A DNA stretch of 64,000 nt, from NCBI GenBank assembly GCA_030844895.1, contig JAUTDX010007456.1:25940-89939 (forward strand), written 5' to 3'. The notes beneath the pieces are model-generated. The model saw only the letters and a program-made list of their open reading frames with translations. It did no database searches and was not told the origin of the DNA. Of the stretch, positions 58,152-64,000 are shown piece after piece. The stretch's first letter is position 1. Every line of letters begins with the position of its first letter. The position numbers and the translations under genes are program-made. This DNA comes from Ambrosia x helenae (Eukaryota > Streptophyta > Magnoliopsida > Asterales > Asteraceae).

Positions 58152-58868
58152 GTAAATAACGTAACAATCCCAAATACTAATTGGTGATGTTTGATTACAT
58201 GATGTATTGCTCTTAACATGTATTATACTATAGATATTGACTTCACATGGTCCCAAGTGGTATTTTAGGACTTCCATTATGCATTTTAAGGTTCTGTTCT
58301 TTTATTGTGTTTTTTTTATTTATTTATTGATTCTCAAAATCTATGCCATTGGATCCATTACACTAAAGCATTTGAGAATTACTTTCCTGTGGTATTACAC
58401 TAACATCGTTTCTTTGTAGGTCATTAGTTTCGCACCATTACTTTTTTGGCATGCTATGTACATAAAATGTGTTGAAAATTAAGTGAGGTTTCTTTAACTC
58501 TATATGAGCTTAATCTTAATGGAAGACACGCCAGTTGGAATTTGACCGGAGGCAAAGCAGAAACTTCTAGCTACACAGCATAAAAAACAAATTGAAATGG
58601 TCTGGGCAAATCCAACCCCGGTAAGAAACAATTCTCTGGTCCAACCATTAATTGGCTTAACATGGAACCCCATGGGCCCAAGGAAAGTAAAGATTGACCT
58701 GACCAATTTTTTCTTCTGTAATATGGGTCCATTGGCTCAATTGTAGTGAAAAATATTCAAGGCTAATGAGTTTTGTTATGGAGGATATTAAACTGCTTTC
58801 ATTTCGGTTATGCCGTGTGTTAATGTTACCTATGTTGAATGTTAATTTGGTATTATGTTTAATGTGAT

Positions 58869-59290
58869 GGCTGCATTTTTGTTCAATATTAGGGGCAAAT
58901 GGGTCAGGATATTATGTTATTAATACGGCTCCATGTTTTGGCATAAAATGGATGCATTTTATGCCAAAAAATGGCTGCAAATGGGTCACTTTTCAGCCAT
59001 TTGTTAATGAAAATGGCTGCATGTTTTGGCTGCGTTTTTTGTTCAATATTAGGATCAAATGGGTCAGAATATTGTCATTACTATGGCTGCAAGTTTTGGC
59101 AAAAAATGACTGCATTTTATGCCATACAATGGCTGCAAATGGGTCACTTTTCAGCGATTTTTTGATGAAAATGGCTGCACGTTTCGGCTGCATTTTTGTT
59201 AAATATTAGGCAAATGGGTCAGAATATTATGTCATTGATATGGCTTCATGTTTCGGCATAAAATGGTTGCGTTTTTTGCCAAAAATGGAA
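58869..59290 (+). repeat. Minisatellite, ~159-bp unit, about 2.7 copies
   Basis: Units starting ggctgcatttttgttcaata lie at 58869, 59028 and 59186, each containing caaatgggtca and aaaatggctgc words. Minisatellites near the 3' end are a known feature of Helitrons. Confidence 0.88.
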
Positions 59291-60289
59291 AATGACGTGT
59301 TTAGTTTTAATACACTGTCATTAGTCAGGGATTCATATTTTTTGTTGGTCATATGGCATTTCAAAATCTTCTTTGATGAGTTACTGGTGGATAAATACGT
59401 ATTTTAGTTTGGGCGTTTACCTGTGATACATCCACTGCTCCACATTTCAAACCTTTCATAGAACAGCAGCTGCAAACACATTTTCCAAGTACTATATGAT
59501 TTCCTTTTTGTATGCTGTTACATAAATGAAGCAAAATCTGTTAACACTACTGTAAGTTTTCAGCTGTTTTGTCGATTCTAACTATTACAATCCTCATGTT
59601 GCTTGAATAGTTGCGCAACGCGCAACCCGGGACAACCCACTAGTTAAAGTAAACTAATTCTTGGACTTCCATTCAGTTGTATTTTGTTAACCAAATTTGT
59701 GATATTCAAATCGGATTTCAGAAGTACCTTTTAGTTAATTAACATATATGATTATTATATAATTATTGGTTGGTTTTCAAGTTTATATCCTTTAAACTAG
59801 CTAGTGAATTTCAATAGACACAATGGACATTGAAAATATGCCTAAGTGTCTTTATTGCAAAGTTATTTTGATCCCACTTTTGGTAAGGACATTATAAAAT
59901 TTATAGTGTTTTAGTGATGATATGTTTATAACTCGTATATTATCATTGTTGCACTTGTATTTGTCTTCTTAAGTTGCTATTAGATATTTTTATATAGATT
60001 ATTATTATTAGATAAAGGAAATAAAAGACCAGACTTAGTTGTTTTGTTATCACTATAAATATGTTTAGATATGACATGGGTAATCATATCTTTACGCTTG
60101 AATCTATTATCAATGAATATGTCATAACATTTTGAATCGATAAATCTAAATATTTCGGTCATTTAACTTCTTTTCATTTGATGTTATGAGAAAGATGAAT
60201 AGAACAATTCCATTATCAAACCTCGAATATCCACTTGAATATTAAGGTTATTGAAGAATATATCACGTTTGAAACGACCACCAAGAAAT

Positions 60290-61060
60290 TATAATCCATT
60301 CTATGAAACGAATGTGATGATATAACGATCAGTGAAAGATAGTGATTACATACATAATTAAGGAAATTGTAATGATGTCACCATGAAAACTATGTAGTTC
60401 TCATCTATTCCTTGAAGTGAATGTGATGAAAAATGATCGGTATAAAGGTTAAAGATCATGTACATAACTAAGGAAGTTGTAATGATTCCACCATGAAATT
60501 TTTGTGGTTATAATCCATTCCCTGAAGTGAATGTGATGCTATAATAATCGGTGTAAAATCGTGATTATGGTAATTGTGAAAATTGTTATGGTGCTCATGT
60601 TAATGAGATCAGCTTTGTTAATAATATGATGATTACAAAATGATCGTTATAGATGTTATGATCATAGTAAATGAGGAAGTAGAAATGATCATCATGTTTA
60701 TAAAAAGATCAGCCATGTTAATACTGAATCAGGAAATTGTAATGATCATCAGTTGATAATGAGATCAACAATGTTAATATTGAAATCGACCACAAGAAGT
60801 GGCACACTAAGGAAGTATTTATACGAGAATAAGATATATTATTCTCTCGTATTTCTTATCGTGTATTAGACAAGAAAGAGTGCAACATGTCTAATAATTT
60901 GTCATATATGAGATGTGCTCATGAAGTAACCATATCATTAAGAGAGTATGAAAAGTTTGAAATCATCTCATATTCTTGTGATCGAGTAAATAATAAAAAG
61001 TTATGAAGCTTGTTTCGTTTATACTCCATTCCCTGAAGTGAATGTGTGACTACATATTGA
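60290..61060 (+). repeat. Imperfect ~110-bp tandem repeat in copia interior
   Basis: Units around ccattccctgaagtgaatgt recur near 60297, 60405 and 60516, with a further copy near 61026. Each is followed by a gatcggtgtaaa-type and a ggaaattgtaatgat segment. The array lies where copia gag would be expected. Confidence 0.7.
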
Positions 61061-64000
61061 TCATTGTAAAGGTAATGATCATGAGATAATTGAGAAATTT
61101 GTAATGATGAGATCGACCATTTGGAATTGTAATTGATGGTCATGTTAATAATGAGATGATGGTTTGAAGATTCCATGCATACTCTCATATCTTACGTTTG
61201 TATTACATACGTGCAAGTAATACATATATGATCATAAAACCAGGAGTTTATGGATCATAATTATTTAATTAGTTGGCATGAACGGTAAGACCACACCGAG
61301 TCGATGATGATGTGAACATAATGAAGAACTTAAAGATCTTCAATCTAATACATAGCATGTAATGTTTGCTCTTAAGTGATATTATATATTTGCCATATTA
61401 TTTTGGAATTGATTAAAGGATACATATATCCTAACACGATACCATCTAGTATTAAATCGATGCATCGTCTAAATGGTTATCAAGTGCGCAACCTGAAGTT
61501 TGTGTGTGATATATAGCGTAGCTAATAAGGATATCAAGCACATTATTCCAAAATGGCATATTTGGTGAATTCAATTCCTAAATATTGAAATACTAGTAGC
61601 TTATGTTCATACACATATTGCTTTCATTGAGATGATCACTAACGTCTACTATTGATTGCAACGTCACATGATCATGAGAGCAAAAGTTCTTGTTTATATT
61701 TTGATTAAATGTGATTTTACATGCTAGTAACATTTTTCACATCAAGCCAATACGTGGTAGTAGTTTCTCCCTACTATAGTTGGTTTTTGGTCAGGAAGCA
61801 AATATTGCCCATCTAAGATTTTTTGTTGTGCGACATATATTGAAAATTGAGCCACCACGACGCACGGAGATGGGACCTTAAAAGGTGATTGGGAATATAA
61901 TGATGATTTATAGAGCCTTAAACAAGAGATTTATTTACATCTCAATAATTGATATCCATCTCAATGGATTAACATTCCCACATCAGGGGGAGATAAAAGG
62001 CAGTTGGAAATAGAAATGAATAGAATGAATATCATTGATCCTCGTTACTAAACAATGTGAACCAGAAGTTCAAAGGATAATTCATTCACGGAGATTAGCG
62101 AATTAATTACCAGATGCAATAACTGACCTAAATATGATGAATAGCTAATCAAGTCACATATACCAACTGCTAGTGCTCCATTTAAAATGAGCGTCCGGAA
62201 GGACAATCATATGTTAGCAATTAGCCTACTGCACGCATGAAGCGTGGTAGACTAGTCGATTCCAAGAATAAAAACAAATCCTCGAGAAATTGGAGCAAAT
62301 AAGAAAGATGGTTCAAGTCGAGGTTATAGTAAAAAGGTCTCCTGAAGAGACATTAGACATGATGGTTCCGAAGAACCTCAGGTACCTGAAAATAAAGAGA
62401 TCTCGTTATATAGTATCATGTCTACGAAATGTATGGAATCGAAATAAAATCGACGTCGTTATAAATTTTATGTAATGTAGCGCTTGAAATGAGGTCAAGA
62501 TTTAAGATCTGCCTATGAATGAATACAAAGAAATGATTGGCCAAAATGAAAAGACGCAAATATGGCAGAGTTGAATTCTCTATTGAAAAGGAAAGTTTTG
62601 GACCAGTAGTCCATATAAAAAAAGTTGTAAAACATATAGATATGAAAAGGTCTTTTGAGCAAATCAACATTTGAAAAGAAAATGATATAAGGTTAAATTG
62701 GTGGCACAAGAATTTCGCAAAGACCCTTAATTGATTATGAGGAGACACATTCTCCAGTGGTGGATACATGATGTTTTATTAGTCTGGTAATGCAAAGAGA
62801 GATTGAAATGCGTCCATAAATATCATGATTCATTTGACACTGAAAGTTTACATGAAAAATACCTGATGAAGGATTTAATGTGTGTCAAAATCTTGTAACG
62901 TAAGTTCTCGAGAACGTTATGATTGGAATAAATAGATTCAATTTTGAATACGTTATGTTTGTTATATGATTGAATTGAATATAATGGGAACTCCTCATGA
63001 GTATCCTAAAGCAACTGAGTGCTTAAAAGGTAATATGAAACATCGCAGGATGTAATTATTGTGCACCAATACACCACAGGTAATAAACTGAACCTTGTGA
63101 TTATGATACTCAATGTATAAGTATGGTACAATATATATTGGAGAAATAGATGTTATTTTTTTCCATTGAAGTGTGAATGCACTTGCGTAATTGGTCAAGA
63201 TGGTAAAGTCCTTGATGGATTGATGATGTCTGTGGCATTGCTATCAATACCTTAAGAAGTATTATGCAAAGATAATATGTATGGACTAAAATAAGGGGGT
63301 CGAGTGTTTTAAAACTCATGAGATATCCCGATAAAAAGCAACATAAGTTTGATTGTATTATCCAGCTTGTATCAAAAGTTTTATTTTAAAGGTTCACTCG
63401 CAGTTTACAGTGATAATGTCTGAGCATTATCGAGAGACTCTGTAGAACTTTTAAAAGGGGGATTTTTGAAAGTCCTTGACATAGTGCACTTGTTGCTTGA
63501 CCTACAATTCGAGTATATATGTAATGAGATATTATCAAAGTATATCTTGAAAAGATGGTAGGACATTTTTAGAATGGACAGCGCTCATACTTAAAGTGCA
63601 TTAAAGGTTATCCAATTACTTGATATGGAAAATTATTCATTTCATCTCCTACCAAAGTAGTGATTTTCACTCTAGAAGTACCATAGTTAAATATATATGT
63701 ACATTAGTATATGCTTGCTAGTTATGCATGATTATAATATCTTTCACTTGAACTTATCGCCACGATATAGCCTATGACAAGCAAGCAGACATTGGAATGA
63801 GTTTAAAACAAATAATACAGGTATGAATGATGTTTGATTTTATTTTACTAACCCATGGAAACAAGTTTTGGTTAGTCTTGTAGATGTTGAGAATGTAACA
63901 CAACAATAGTGGATCATATGATAATTATTTTCGAGAGGAGGTACCAGAAAATCTAATATGAAGGTTATACACCATTGCTCAACATAAAGGATTGTACTTC

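Larger units (their letters stand above)
55380..59643 (+). mobile_element. Helitron-like insertion with repeats and gene scraps
   Basis: The right end has gttgcgcaacgcgcaac, a potential hairpin, with CTAG at 59640-59643 followed by T, as expected of a Helitron. The block interrupts copia sequence. The left end is unresolved (about 55340-55420). Inside are a CT-rich leader-like region with aaccctagccaccgac words, three copies of a ~150-180-bp block, an exon-like insert at 58089-58151 and a ~159-bp minisatellite near the right end. No Rep/helicase is seen, so it is non-autonomous. Confidence 0.6.
54868..64000 (+). pseudogene. Decayed copia interior (leader, gag, pol), runs off the window
   Basis: After the LTR and primer-binding phrase, the leader continues to about 55370, where a Helitron-like block (to 59643) interrupts it. 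From 59644 on, copia sequence resumes. Recognisable fragments, in several frames and full of small deletions, are an integrase C-terminal region near 61740-61890 (FGQEANIAHL-like), the linker near 61980-62340 (VIVKRSPEETLDM at 62310), an RT N-terminal region near 62520-62760 (FGPVV near 62590) and an RT palm/RNase H region near 63400-63960. No frame is open for long, so it cannot be active. Confidence 0.75.

Noticed and set aside
58952..59209. Overlapping open frames of 60-85 codons
   Set aside because: They are a by-product of the 159-bp minisatellite.
60290..60620. Repeats considered as a CRISPR array
   Set aside because: This is plant nuclear DNA; the units are imperfect, about 110 bp and without spacers.
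1..64000. tRNA, rRNA or other structured RNA genes
   Set aside because: No cloverleaf or rRNA motif was recognised by eye; a tRNAscan-type search was not possible.

Overview
This is nuclear DNA of a flowering plant. It has intron-bearing genes with plant-specific families (ITN1-type ankyrin/PGG protein, ESB1-type dirigent proteins, a TRM/DUF4378 protein, ribosomal protein eL35/uL29-type RPL35) in an AT-rich background dense with plant transposons (Ty1/copia, Ty3/gypsy chromovirus, LINE, PIF/Harbinger, hAT, Mutator-like and Stowaway MITEs, Helitrons). The element mix suggests a eudicot, perhaps Asteraceae, but that family call is an impression and is not demonstrated.

Layout. 1-16.7 kb is a nested transposon field: a Mutator-like foldback MITE, a hAT MITE, a hAT transposase remnant, a Helitron candidate, a dead PIF/Harbinger transposase gene cut by a hAT MITE, an RPA-like gene fragment cut by another hAT MITE, a copia gag/protease remnant, and a second Harbinger element carrying a proline-rich ORF. 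16.75-30.8 kb holds two copies of one segment. Copy A (16.75-24.5 kb) is inflated by a LINE and a solo LTR and ends in a truncated ITN1 3' exon against a broken gypsy element. Copy B (29.3-30.8 kb) contains the same 3' exon in its intact gene. 30.05-33.26 kb is the intact four-exon ITN1-like gene on the minus strand. 33.7-41.9 kb is again transposon-rich (nested hAT MITEs, Tourist and Stowaway MITEs, a short Helitron, a perfect 179-bp tandem duplication). 41.9-43.5 kb is RPL35 (minus, four exons). 45.7-50.4 kb is a cluster of three dirigent genes, the middle one frameshifted. 51.4-53.1 kb is a TRM/DUF4378 gene (minus, three coding exons). From 54.5 kb to the right edge is a decayed copia element with a Helitron-like insertion ending at 59,643.

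The functional genes are not an operon-like unit. ESB1-type dirigent proteins act in Casparian strip lignin, ITN1 in membrane-linked salt/ROS/ABA responses, TRM proteins in microtubule arrays and RPL35 in translation. Most of the informative structure is insertion history: several insertions have exact target-site duplications, and three occupied sites can be compared with an empty copy or a restorable reading frame. I did not find a convincing new multi-gene system. The best candidates for something undescribed are the proline-rich ORF inside the Harbinger element, the interspersed cgccatt-type palindromes near 44.1-44.8 kb, and the gene-fragment-bearing repeat-rich Helitron at about 55.4-59.6 kb.
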